From Rhodobacterales bacterium LSUCC0031 (GTDB lineage: Bacteria > Pseudomonadota > Alphaproteobacteria > Rhodobacterales > Rhodobacteraceae), in assembly GCA_015689735.1 (NCBI GenBank), contig WVSP01000002.1, positions 558,001 to 622,000 of the forward strand: DNA of 64,000 nt, written 5' to 3'. How positions within the stretch are numbered: the stretch's first letter is position 1; every line of letters begins with the position of its first letter. Shown here piece by piece: positions 36,505 through 45,287 of the stretch. The translations under genes were made by a program, and so were the position numbers. Below the pieces are notes generated by a model. That model had not been told where the DNA came from and made no database searches. It saw nothing but the letters and a program-made list of their open reading frames with translations.

Positions 36505-36532
36505 GGGCATGCGCGCGTTTTGGGAGAAAGCG

Positions 36533-37453
36533 ATGGCACTACTGAATTTCCGCAAGAAAGACGGCGCGACCGCTGACGCGCCCCAATCGCTCGAAGCCTT
36601 GTTGGCGGGCTACTCGATCGAGGTGATGCCGCGCACCGCCGAAAAGGTCGAGGATTTTCGCACCCTCCTGCCCGCAGGCACGCGTGTCTATATCGCCCAT
36701 ATTGATGGCACCCCCTTCCCCGAGATGCTGGCGACCGCCAAGCGCCTGCGCGCCGAGGGCTGTGAGCCGATGCCGCATTTCCCCGCCCGCTCGATCCCAG
36801 ATCGCGCGACGCTTTCTGAATGGATCGCGGCCTATCAGGGTGAAGCAGGCGTCAAGGAAGGGTTGATCCTTGCTGGTGGCATCCCTGCCCCGCATGGCGA
36901 ATTCCATTCCTCGATGCAGCTTTTGGAAACAGGGCTTTTTGACGGCTTCGCTCGGTTGCATGTGGCGGGTCACCCCGAAGGTAATCGCGATATCGACCCA
37001 AAGGGTGGCGAGGCCGAGGTGATGGCAGCGCTGAAATGGAAGCAAGATTTCGCCAACCGCTCGGACGCGTCATTTGCCATGGCGACCCAATTCGCCTTCG
37101 AGGCGGGACCTGTGCTGGATTGGACCGACCGGCTTGCCGCCAACGGGATTACGATGCCCGTGCATCTGGGTATCGCCGGCCCCGCCAAGTTGCAGACCTT
37201 GATCAAATTCGCCATTGCCTGCGGCGTCGGCGCCTCGCTCTCGGTGCTTCAAAAGCGGGCCAAGGATGTGACCAAGCTGCTTTTGCCCTTCGAGCCGACC
37301 GAGATCTTGACCGATCTGGCTGCGGCCCGCGCCCAAGGACGCGGCCAGCAGATCGAGGCAATCCATTTCTTCCCGCTTGGCGGGATCAAGACCAATGCCA
37401 ATTGGGCCACCGAACATGGTGGGGCCTTTGGCCGCCCTGCCACCGCCTCCTGA
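36533..37453 (+). CDS. Methylenetetrahydrofolate reductase family protein
   Basis: 306 residues, MetF-like TIM barrel though divergent: SIEVMPRTAEKVEDF, GTRVYIAHIDG, VAGHPEGN and GIAGPAKLQTLIKFA. It would reduce 5,10-methylene-THF to 5-methyl-THF, feeding the methyltransferase gene 18 nt downstream. ATG 36533 preceded by GGGAGAAAG. Confidence 0.85.
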   Translation: MALLNFRKKDGATADAPQSLEALLAGYSIEVMPRTAEKVEDFRTLLPAGTRVYIAHIDGTPFPEMLATAKRLRAEGCEPMPHFPARSIPDRATLSEWIAAYQGEAGVKEGLILAGGIPAPHGEFHSSMQLLETGLFDGFARLHVAGHPEGNRDIDPKGGEAEVMAALKWKQDFANRSDASFAMATQFAFEAGPVLDWTDRLAANGITMPVHLGIAGPAKLQTLIKFAIACGVGASLSVLQKRAKDVTKLLLPFEPTEILTDLAAARAQGRGQQIEAIHFFPLGGIKTNANWATEHGGAFGRPATAS

Positions 37454-37471
37454 GACAAGGATCGCTGCGAC

Positions 37472-38542
37472 ATGACCCGTACCATCATCGAATCCAAGAC
37501 CCGCACCACGATCATCGGCTTTGATCAGCCGTTTTGCGTGATCGGCGAACGCATCAACCCCACGGGCCGCAAGATCCTGAACGAAGAGCTCGAGCGCGGC
37601 GACTTCTCGCGCGTGCAAGCCGATGCCATCGCGCAAGTCGAGGCAGGCGCCACGGTGCTCGATGTGAATTCGGGCGCAGTCTTTTCCAACAAGATGGGCG
37701 AAGACCCCCGCTATGCCGACAACAACTTTGTCGAGCCGATGCTGATGCCGGAACTCATCCGCGTGGTTCAAGAGGTCACGGATTGCCCGCTGTGCATCGA
37801 CAGCTCGGTCCCTGGCGCGCTCGAGGCGGGGCTTGCCGCCGCCCATGGCCGCCCGTTGGTCAATTCGGTGACCGGCGAGGAAGAGCGCCTCGAGATGGTG
37901 CTGCCGCTCGTCAAGAAATACAATGTCGCCGTCGTCGCCATCTCGAATGACGACACAGGCATTTCCGAAGACCCCGAGGTGCGCTTTGCGGTGGCCAAAA
38001 AGATCGTCGAGCGCGCCGCCGATTACGGCATTCCCGCCCATGACATCGTCGTTGACCCGCTGGTGATGCCCATCGGCGCGATGGGGACGGCCGGCCAGCA
38101 GGTCTTTACCCTCGTGCGCCGCCTGCGCGAGGAGTTGGGGGTGAACACCACCTGTGGCGCGTCCAACATCTCGTTCGGGCTGCCCAACCGCCACGGGATC
38201 AACAATGCCTTTTTGCCCATGGCCTATGGTGCAGGCATGACGAGTGCGATCATGAACCCCGTGGCGCTGCCCATCGGCCCCAAGGCCATCGCCGCCAAGA
38301 AGGCCGAGGTCGAGGCTGCGGGTATCATGTTGCCGCACGATATGGATGACGAGACCTTCGTCAAGCTGTTCGGCATGGGCTCGACCAAGCCCCGCCCCGG
38401 CAAGGAGATGGAGGCGATCCGCGCCGCCAATTTCCTGATGAACCAGGATATGGGTGGGGGAGCATGGATCCGCTTCAACCAGGACCCTGACGCGGCACAG
38501 CGTGGCGGGCGCGCAGGTGGCAGGCGGCGGCGCGAGGGGTGA
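37472..38542 (+). CDS. Methyltetrahydrofolate:corrinoid methyltransferase (pterin-binding)
   Basis: 356 residues, dihydropteroate-synthase-like barrel: CVIGERINPTGRK (residues 22-34), VLDVNSGAV, CIDSSVP, GASNISFGLPNR. It resembles the pterin-binding module of MetH and MeTr/MtvA-type proteins, transferring methyl from 5-methyl-THF to cob(I)alamin on a separate corrinoid protein. The tail (about 335-356) is Gly/Arg-rich. No corrinoid or homocysteine-binding gene is nearby. Confidence 0.9.
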   Translation: MTRTIIESKTRTTIIGFDQPFCVIGERINPTGRKILNEELERGDFSRVQADAIAQVEAGATVLDVNSGAVFSNKMGEDPRYADNNFVEPMLMPELIRVVQEVTDCPLCIDSSVPGALEAGLAAAHGRPLVNSVTGEEERLEMVLPLVKKYNVAVVAISNDDTGISEDPEVRFAVAKKIVERAADYGIPAHDIVVDPLVMPIGAMGTAGQQVFTLVRRLREELGVNTTCGASNISFGLPNRHGINNAFLPMAYGAGMTSAIMNPVALPIGPKAIAAKKAEVEAAGIMLPHDMDDETFVKLFGMGSTKPRPGKEMEAIRAANFLMNQDMGGGAWIRFNQDPDAAQRGGRAGGRRRREG

Positions 38543-38578
38543 TGGCCCTTAACCCGATCTTTACCGTGATGGGTTTGG

Positions 38579-38824
38579 ATGCGGCGCATGACCCAGATGC
38601 GCCCCGCCATCGCTTTGCCGTCCGCCCCTTGGGTGGACCAGGTGTTTTCGGCCAAGGCGGTGCGTTACGGCGGGGTGGTGCGCCGCTCGTTGCATTGGGT
38701 CGAGGCCGAGGTGGGCCGCGCCGCCTTCGAGGACGAGGTGCGCCGCCGCGGCTGGCATCTGGTGGAATGCAACGGCCAGCTTGTGGTCTTTTGCACCAAA
38801 CGCCCCATAACCATCCTGTTCTGA
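38579..38824 (+). CDS. Small conserved protein, paralog of the one at 10163
   Basis: 81 residues; core FSAKAVRYGGVVRRSLHWVE, GRAAFEDEVRRRGW, QLVVFCTKRPITILF. This mirrors the protein at 10163: VRxGxVxRRS, GRxAF, E, RRG and VFC...P..IL are shared. It sits between the methyltransferase and the RACo-like activator genes. The start is uncertain (ATG at 38579, 38588 or 38597). A pair of palindromes begins 3 nt after the stop. No function is known. Confidence 0.75.
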   Translation: MRRMTQMRPAIALPSAPWVDQVFSAKAVRYGGVVRRSLHWVEAEVGRAAFEDEVRRRGWHLVECNGQLVVFCTKRPITILF

Positions 38825-38826
38825 CC

Positions 38827-38877
38827 CGAAAATTCGTACGAATTTTCGCAAACTTCGAATTTTCGTACGAAAATTCG
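38827..38877. repeat. Pair of 22-bp perfect palindromes (CGTACG core)
   Basis: 38827-38848 has arms CGAAAATT and 38856-38877 arms CGAATTTT, both around CGTACG. They lie between the small protein and the RACo-like gene. The second unit differs from the first by having its arms reversed. Confidence 0.88.
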
Positions 38878-38900
38878 GTTTTTCCGACCGAGTGCGCCCA

Positions 38901-40946
38901 ATGACCCAAGATCCTCTCGTCATCTTCACGCCTTCGGGCAAACGCGGACGCTTTGCCGTCGGCACCCCCATCCTGACCGCCGCGCGGCAATTGGGCGTCG
39001 ATCTCGACAGTGTTTGCGGCGGGCGCGGCATCTGCTCGAAATGCCAGATCGCGCCCTCCTATGGCGATTTTCCCAAGCATGGCGTCACCGTCCATGATGG
39101 GGCGCTGTCGGAATGGAACGCGGTCGAGGAGCGTTACCAGCGCGTGCGCGGCCTCAAACCCGGCAGGCGGCTGGGCTGTCAGGCGACGGTTCAGGGCGAT
39201 ATCGTCGTCGATGTCCCCCCCGAAAGTCAGGTTCACCGCCAGGTTGTGCGCAAGGCAGCATCAAGCCGCCCCATCACGATGGACCCCGCCACGCGACTGG
39301 TACTGGTCGAGGTGGTGGAGCCTGACATGCACGAACCTTCGGGCGATTTCGAGCGGCTGTGCGATGCGCTGCGCCAGCAATGGCAGATCGACCACGTGAT
39401 CGCCCCCTTGAGCATCCTCAAGACACTGCAACCAGCGTTGCGCAAGGGCAATTGGCAGGTGAGCGTCGCGCTCCACCAGCCTGCGAATACGGAAGAATTC
39501 CAGATCGTCGGGATCTGGCCCGGCCTGCATGAGGGCGGGCTTTACGGACTCGCGATCGACCTCGGTTCGACCACCATCGCCGCGCATCTGTGCGACCTTT
39601 CCGATGGCAGGGTTCTGGCCTCCTCGGGTCTCATGAATCCCCAAATCCGCTTTGGCGAGGATCTGATGAGCCGCGTCTCCTATGCGATGATGAACCCTGG
39701 CGGCGATGCCGAGATGACGGCCGCCGTGCAAGACGCCATCGCGACACTCGCCACCGAGATCGCGGCCGAGGGCGGCATCGACCCAGCGTTGATCTTCGAG
39801 ACGGTGATCGTCTGCAACCCGGTGATGCATCACCTGCTCTTGGGCATCGACCCGGTCGAACTCGGCCAAGCGCCCTTCGCGCTCGCCACATCGGACAGCC
39901 TGACGCTGCCCGCGCGCGAGATTGGGCTGACGAGCATCGCGCCCACCGCGCAGGTCTATCTTCTGCCTTGCATCGCGGGCCATGTGGGTGCCGATGCCGC
40001 TGCCGTGGCGCTCTCCGAAGAACCCGATCAAGCCGATCAACTGACACTGATCGTCGATGTCGGCACCAATGCCGAGATCCTTTTGGGCGACAAGACCGGG
40101 GTGCTGGCCTGTTCCTCGCCCACCGGACCCGCTTTCGAGGGTGCGCAGATCAGCGCAGGCCAGCGCGCCGCCCCCGGCGCCATCGAACGGATCGAGATCG
40201 ACCCCGTGACCAAGGAACCGCGCTTCCGCGTCATCGGTTGCGATCTTTGGTCCGACGATCCAGCCTTTACCGAGGCGACCAAGGACACCGGCGTCACCGG
40301 CATCTGCGGCTCGGGGATCATCGAGGCGGTGGCCGAAATGCGCATGGCGGGATTGCTTGATGCATCCGGCCTGATCGGCGGGCCGGAGGCCACAGGCACC
40401 GCGCGAGCCGAACCCACGGGCCGCACATTCGCCTATCTGGTCCATGACGCAACCGCGACGGGTGGGCCGCGCATCACCGTGACCCAGGGCGATATCCGCG
40501 CCATCCAGCTTGCCAAATCCGCGCTTTACGCCGGCGCGCGGCTCTTGATGGACAAGCGTGGCGTGGATCACGTGGACCGCGTGGTCTTGGCCGGTGCATT
40601 TGGCGCGCATATCAGCCCCAAGCATGCGATGGTTTTGGGCATGATCCCTGATGTGGCGCTCGACCATGTGACCAGCGCGGGGAATGCGGCGGGGCATGGC
40701 GCGCGGATCGCGCTGTGCAACCGCGCGGCGCGCAGCCGGATCGAACGTGTGGTGAAAACGATTGACAAGATCGAGACCGCAATCGAGCCGCGCTTTCAGG
40801 AGCACTTCGTCAACGCCAACGCCATCCCGCATGCGACCGACCCGTTCCCGGAATTAGCCAAGATCGCACCCCTGCCCCATGTCGCCTTTGGCGCATCAGG
40901 GGCAGCGCCGGGTGATGGCGGTGGACGCCGACGTCGACGCGGCTAA
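38901..40946 (+). CDS. Ferredoxin-ASKHA corrinoid activation protein (RamA/RACo-like, DUF4445)
   Basis: 681 residues. N-terminal [2Fe-2S] ferredoxin domain with Cys39, 45, 48 and 93, a linker, then an ASKHA ATPase domain (GLYGLAIDLGSTTIAAHLCD, IVDVGTNAEILLG, CGSGIIEAVAEM, VVLAGAFGAHI). Such proteins use ATP and low-potential electrons to re-reduce oxidised cob(II)alamin on corrinoid proteins. It closes the methyl-transfer cluster. ATG 38901. Confidence 0.93.
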   Translation: MTQDPLVIFTPSGKRGRFAVGTPILTAARQLGVDLDSVCGGRGICSKCQIAPSYGDFPKHGVTVHDGALSEWNAVEERYQRVRGLKPGRRLGCQATVQGDIVVDVPPESQVHRQVVRKAASSRPITMDPATRLVLVEVVEPDMHEPSGDFERLCDALRQQWQIDHVIAPLSILKTLQPALRKGNWQVSVALHQPANTEEFQIVGIWPGLHEGGLYGLAIDLGSTTIAAHLCDLSDGRVLASSGLMNPQIRFGEDLMSRVSYAMMNPGGDAEMTAAVQDAIATLATEIAAEGGIDPALIFETVIVCNPVMHHLLLGIDPVELGQAPFALATSDSLTLPAREIGLTSIAPTAQVYLLPCIAGHVGADAAAVALSEEPDQADQLTLIVDVGTNAEILLGDKTGVLACSSPTGPAFEGAQISAGQRAAPGAIERIEIDPVTKEPRFRVIGCDLWSDDPAFTEATKDTGVTGICGSGIIEAVAEMRMAGLLDASGLIGGPEATGTARAEPTGRTFAYLVHDATATGGPRITVTQGDIRAIQLAKSALYAGARLLMDKRGVDHVDRVVLAGAFGAHISPKHAMVLGMIPDVALDHVTSAGNAAGHGARIALCNRAARSRIERVVKTIDKIETAIEPRFQEHFVNANAIPHATDPFPELAKIAPLPHVAFGASGAAPGDGGGRRRRRG

Positions 40947-41001
40947 CATGCGGCGCACCCTTGACGGCCCCGCCCCTGCGGGGCTATCTGCTCGGCGCGA
41001 G

Positions 41002-41075
41002 GCGGGTATGATGTAATGGTAGCCTGTCAGCTTCCCAAGCTGAACGCGCGGGTTCGATTCCCGCTACCCGCTCCA
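41002..41075 (+). tRNA. tRNA-Gly (anticodon CCC)
   Basis: 74 nt: acceptor GCGGGTA/TACCCGC, anticodon stem TCAGC/GCTGA with loop TTCCCAA (anticodon CCC, reads GGG), T-arm CGGGTTCGATTCCCG, and encoded CCA. The next 200 bp downstream hold no gene and no direct repeat of the tRNA 3' end that would mark an integration. Confidence 0.97.
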
Positions 41076-41275
41076 GTTTCCTGATACCGCGTGGGCAGAG
41101 ATCGCTGGGCGCTGGCGGATAAAATACCCCATAATTGTTGCCACTTCGCCGCAATTTCGCCGCAACAGGCAGGCTTTGTTCACGGTACGGAAATGGCTGG
41201 CATCTCCCTTCCTGCCGTGATCCGACGTCCATGAACCTCGTCGGGGCCGCGTTCCCTCCAAGGCGCGGTCCCTTT

Positions 41276-42310
41276 TCATCCCCGGCGCGCCCAGACCACC
41301 ATCACCGGCACCATCACGGTCAGCGCCAATAGCCGCACAACATGATGAGCGGCGACAAAGGCAGGTTCGAGCCCCGTTTCGACAGCGATCGCGGCCATGA
41401 CCTCCACCCCGCCAGGCGCAAAAGCCAAAAGCAAAACCGCAGGTGGCAGATCCACAAGCTCGGCCGCCAAGACAGCACCTAAGGCAGCCACGCCACAGGC
41501 AATCAAGGTACAGACCAAACCCGCCAGAAGCGCGCCAAGCAAGCGGCGACGATCCGCGCCGACAAACCGCGTGCCGATCAATGATCCCATCGCGATAAAG
41601 GCCGCGCCCACCACCCATGCGGGCAGCGCGCCAGGGGTGAGATCACTGCTTTGCCCCAAGGCCGAGGCCGCCATCGCCCCAAGCAAAAGCGGCGCTGGGA
41701 TCGTGAGCCGCTTCAGGACCCAGCCTAAAGCGATCGCCAAGGGAAAGATCAGCGCCAATCCCCATAATGCGATGATCCCGCGATCGGCCAAATGTGCGGT
41801 GCCTTCTACCCCCCAAAGCGCCACCAACACCGGCACGACCAAAGTCAAAAGCAAGACCCGCATGGATTGCACCAAGGCCACGCGTGGCACATCCGCCCCG
41901 ATATCGGCAGACAGGCCAAGTACATAGCTCAAATGCCCAGGCGTTGCCGAGAGCATCGCGGTCATCCGATCGAAGCGAAACAGCCGCTCGAGCGCGAACA
42001 TCGCAAGCAAAAGCACAAAGACCAGCGTCACCAGCAACACCGCAAGCGAAAGCGGCCAAGCCATGGCGGTGCCGATCACCTCGGGTGTCACGGTGCTGCC
42101 AATGGAGACACCGATCAGCAGGAAAACCATGTCGCGCAAGGCCGGAGGGATAATGCATCGCACCCCCATGATCGCAGCAATCGATACCGCCGTGGCAGGC
42201 CCGGTCAGCAAAGCCGCGGGAAAGCCGATCACCCAGAAAAGTGCAGCGCCGCCCGACCCGATCACAAGGGCCGTGGCGGCTGCGCGCCAGTCAGGATGGA
42301 TCGCTTGCAC
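41276..42310 (-). CDS. AbrB family membrane protein (COG3180)
   Basis: 344 residues with about ten membrane helices arranged as two similar halves; each half contains a conserved Pro/Gly turn (ATPGHLSYVLGLSAD, FAPGGVEVMAAIAVETG). Family members are annotated as AbrB (regulator of aminopeptidase) or monooxygenase-linked transporters; the true substrate is unknown. Confidence 0.85.
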   Translation of the reverse strand: MQAIHPDWRAAATALVIGSGGAALFWVIGFPAALLTGPATAVSIAAIMGVRCIIPPALRDMVFLLIGVSIGSTVTPEVIGTAMAWPLSLAVLLVTLVFVLLLAMFALERLFRFDRMTAMLSATPGHLSYVLGLSADIGADVPRVALVQSMRVLLLTLVVPVLVALWGVEGTAHLADRGIIALWGLALIFPLAIALGWVLKRLTIPAPLLLGAMAASALGQSSDLTPGALPAWVVGAAFIAMGSLIGTRFVGADRRRLLGALLAGLVCTLIACGVAALGAVLAAELVDLPPAVLLLAFAPGGVEVMAAIAVETGLEPAFVAAHHVVRLLALTVMVPVMVVWARRG

Positions 42311-42455
42311 GCTACGAACCCCGCTTTGTCAAATTCGCCTCGAAGATGTATCCGACGGTGCAGAGAATGGAAGCACGATCAACACGATGCCCCAGATGCA
42401 AGCCCGACCTTAATTGGCTTGCAGCCCGCGCGGCTTCGCGACACAACCCGGTTCC

Positions 42456-42950
42456 ATGAGCATGCAGTACCTTCATCCCATTACCACTGATGGCTTGCGG
42501 CGCGCGGGGATCACCGCGCCTTGGGGCTTTGGCATCGCTGACCGGGTCCGCTTTGGCGAGTTGGACGCTTTGGGCCATGTCAACAACACCGCCTATCTGC
42601 GCTGGTTCGAGAACCTCCGTCTGCCTTATCTCGCCGCGCGCCATGTCACCGATGATAGCCCCAACAGCCCAAGGCTTGTCCTCAAGCGCACAAGCTGTGA
42701 CTACATGGCCGAAATGTTTGGTGGCATGGATTATATCGTGACAGGGCGCACGCGGGCGTTTCGTGCCACCTCCTTCACCATGGAATTCGGTGTGTTCCTG
42801 CCCAATCACGATGGCCCGGCCAAACAGATGGCCGCAGGCGAGGCGATCTTGGTCTTGCTGAGCCCTACAGGTGATGGCCGCTATCCGATCCCTGCCCTTA
42901 GCCGTGATGCCTTTATCGCCGAGGATGGCGCGCTGGCCGAGCGCGCTTAA
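42456..42950 (+). CDS. Hotdog-fold acyl-CoA thioesterase
   Basis: 164 residues, 4HBT type: VRFGELDALGHVNNTAYLRW includes the catalytic Asp and the HVNN motif. It hydrolyses acyl- or aryl-CoA thioesters. ATG 42456 or 42462; no clear ribosome binding site. Divergent from the AbrB-type gene. Confidence 0.87.
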   Translation: MSMQYLHPITTDGLRRAGITAPWGFGIADRVRFGELDALGHVNNTAYLRWFENLRLPYLAARHVTDDSPNSPRLVLKRTSCDYMAEMFGGMDYIVTGRTRAFRATSFTMEFGVFLPNHDGPAKQMAAGEAILVLLSPTGDGRYPIPALSRDAFIAEDGALAERA

Positions 42951-42976
42951 CCCCCTTCATCCTTCCAAGAATACGC
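42951..42976 (-). repeat. Dispersed ~24-nt intergenic repeat, copy 3
   Basis: Minus strand GCGTATTCTTGGAAGGATGA then AGGGGG, between convergent thioesterase and pgi genes, in the sense direction of pgi. Confidence 0.78.
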
Positions 42977-43004
42977 CTGCAATCGCCCGCCATCGGCGCA
43001 AACG

Positions 43005-44612
43005 TCAGGCGCCGCGCACGAAATCGATCAGCATCTTGGTCGAGCCATCCTTGCCCGCGCCATCGGCATCGCCGGTCAGGACCGGCTCAAGGGCCGTGGC
43101 CAAGACCTTGCCCAATTCGACCCCCCATTGATCAAAACTGTTGATCCCGAGGATCACCCCTTCGACAAAGACGCGATGTTCATAAAGGGCGATGATCTGG
43201 CCCAGCATGAACGGTGTCAACTTGCGATAGATCAGCGTGGTCGAGGGACGATTGCCCGGAAAAACACGGTGGCGGGCTTGGCGTTCCAATTCGGCACCTG
43301 TCAAGCCTTGCGCGGCCATCAGCGCCCTTGCGGCCGTCAAGTCGCGCCCAAGCATCAAGGCTTCGGATTGTGCAAAGCAATTGGCCAAGAGCAGGCGATG
43401 ATGATGGGCCAACTCGGGCTCATGGCCTTCGGCCGCAACAAGAAACTCGCAAGGGATGACCCGTGTGCCTTGGTGGATCAACTGGTAAAAGGCATGCTGG
43501 CCATTGGTGCCGGGCTCACCCCAGACCACGGGGCCGGAATGCAGCGCGAGATCGCCGCCATCCATGGCGACATGTTTGCCGTTGCTTTCCATCTCGAGCT
43601 GCTGAAGATAGGCTGGCAATCGCGCAAGCCTTTGATCATAGGGCAAAACAGCGCGTGTCGCATGGCCAAGCACTTGATTGTGCCAAATCCCTACAAGCGC
43701 CAAGATCACCGGCATATTCTGGGCCAAGGGCGCGCGCCGGAAATGGTCATCCATCGCGCGCGCACCGGCTAGAAAATCATCAAATCGCCGAGGTCCTATG
43801 GCCAGCATAAGCCCAAGGCCGATCGGCCCCCACAGCGAATAGCGCCCTCCCACCCAATCGGCGAAGCCGAAGACCCGCTCGGGCGCAATGCCAAAGGCGC
43901 TGGTGCGCGCCAGCGCGGTCGAGACGGCAACGAATTGCACCGCCGGATCAGCCACGGATTTCGCCATCCATGCCCGCGCCGTCTCGGCATTGGTCATGGT
44001 CTCGATGGTGGTAAAGGTTTTCGAGGCGACGATCACCAAGGTCGTTTTGGGATCAAGCCCCTTCAGGGTATCGTGGATATGCGCCCCATCGACATTCGAG
44101 ACATAGTGTAGCCGCGGCCCATCGTGATCGGGGGCAAGGGCGAGCGTTGCCATTGCCGGGCCAAGATCCGAGCCGCCAATGCCGATATTGACGACATCGG
44201 TGTAGCGGCCAACTGCGCCGGTGATCACACCACTGCGGACCCCTTCCACAAACGCATAGGTGCGCGCGCGCGTCGCTGCCACCTCGGGCAAGACATCTTG
44301 CCCATCCACCATGATCGGCCCGTCCGTGGCGCGTAGCGCGGTATGAAGCACCGCGCGCCCCTCGGTCTGGTTGATCGCGGCCCCGCCGAACATCGCCGCG
44401 CGATGCGCCTCCAGATCGGCCGCTTGCGCCAGATCGCACAACAGCGCCATCGCATGATCGTCGAGATTGGTCTTCGACGCATCAAGCATCATCTCGCCCA
44501 AGCGCCACGAAAACCGTGCTGCGCGGTCGGGGGCATCAAAGAGCGAAAGAATGCTGCGCCCAGAGACTTGGGCGGCGTGATCCTTCAATGCGGTCCAAAT
44601 CGCGTCCATCAT
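43005..44612 (-). CDS. pgi: Glucose-6-phosphate isomerase
   Basis: 535 residues. Sugar-phosphate motifs [25 protein letters not shown], the Glu base region [18 protein letters not shown] and the C-terminal [13 protein letters not shown]. It interconverts glucose-6-P and fructose-6-P. Third gene of zwf-pgl-pgi; ATG 44612 two nt after the pgl stop. Confidence 0.96.
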   Translation of the reverse strand: MMDAIWTALKDHAAQVSGRSILSLFDAPDRAARFSWRLGEMMLDASKTNLDDHAMALLCDLAQAADLEAHRAAMFGGAAINQTEGRAVLHTALRATDGPIMVDGQDVLPEVAATRARTYAFVEGVRSGVITGAVGRYTDVVNIGIGGSDLGPAMATLALAPDHDGPRLHYVSNVDGAHIHDTLKGLDPKTTLVIVASKTFTTIETMTNAETARAWMAKSVADPAVQFVAVSTALARTSAFGIAPERVFGFADWVGGRYSLWGPIGLGLMLAIGPRRFDDFLAGARAMDDHFRRAPLAQNMPVILALVGIWHNQVLGHATRAVLPYDQRLARLPAYLQQLEMESNGKHVAMDGGDLALHSGPVVWGEPGTNGQHAFYQLIHQGTRVIPCEFLVAAEGHEPELAHHHRLLLANCFAQSEALMLGRDLTAARALMAAQGLTGAELERQARHRVFPGNRPSTTLIYRKLTPFMLGQIIALYEHRVFVEGVILGINSFDQWGVELGKVLATALEPVLTGDADGAGKDGSTKMLIDFVRGA

Positions 44613-44614
44613 CC

Positions 44615-45286
44615 TCACTCCGCCCAATGCACCACCGCTTGCCCCAAGACGCAAGCAATCGGCGCCTCAAGCGGTGCAAGATCTGCCGCCCGTTCAATCG
44701 CCGCGCGCTTTGCGTTGCCGGTGATCACGACATGGGTCGCAAGCGCTGCGCGTAGCACCGGCGCGGTCAGGGTGATGCGCGGCTCGCCTGCGGCCTCCGC
44801 GCGCATCGCCATCAGGGGCGGCGCATCATCGGCCAAGGCGGCGGCAAGGTTGTCGGCACCGGGAAAAAGGCTTGCGGTATGCATATCTTCGCCCATGCCC
44901 AACAGCAAAACAGAGATCGGAAGATGCGGCGCAAGCCCATCGCAAAGCGCCGTGATCATGTCCTCAGGAGCCGGAGCCGCCGCGTAAAGCGGAATGAGAT
45001 TTGCCTTGGATGCCTTTGACACCAACAGGCGTTTGCGCAAGAGCGCCGTGTTCGAGCGGGGGCTTTCCTCTCCAACCCAACGTTCATCGTTGAGCATTAC
45101 ATCGACCCGGTCCCAATCAAGATCTTGGGCGGCCAGAACATCAAAGATCGGGCCGGGCGTCGTACCGCCCGGAACCGAGAAACTCACCCGCTCTTGCATC
45201 CGCAACGCCATGACCAGATCGCCAGTCAGGCGGTCGGCCAAGGCCAGCATCATCATCTCGCGATCCGGGTAGGCGACGAATTCCAT
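44615..45286 (-). CDS. pgl: 6-phosphogluconolactonase
   Basis: 223 residues, SIS-like fold: [15 protein letters not shown] and [16 protein letters not shown] are the conserved substrate-binding stretches, [17 protein letters not shown] the lactonase core. It hydrolyses 6-phosphogluconolactone between Zwf and Edd. The start lies one nt after the zwf stop. Confidence 0.95.
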   Translation of the reverse strand: MEFVAYPDREMMMLALADRLTGDLVMALRMQERVSFSVPGGTTPGPIFDVLAAQDLDWDRVDVMLNDERWVGEESPRSNTALLRKRLLVSKASKANLIPLYAAAPAPEDMITALCDGLAPHLPISVLLLGMGEDMHTASLFPGADNLAAALADDAPPLMAMRAEAAGEPRITLTAPVLRAALATHVVITGNAKRAAIERAADLAPLEAPIACVLGQAVVHWAE

Positions 45287-45287
45287 C

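Noticed and set aside
40984-41232. 82-residue minus-strand frame over tRNA-Gly
   Set aside because: It reads the tRNA antisense; the RVAGIEPARSAWEADRLPLH type of sequence is a well-known false protein from tRNA-Gly.
41076-41275. Integrated element downstream of tRNA-Gly
   Set aside because: No integrase and no repeat of the tRNA 3' end in the 200 bp before the AbrB-type gene.
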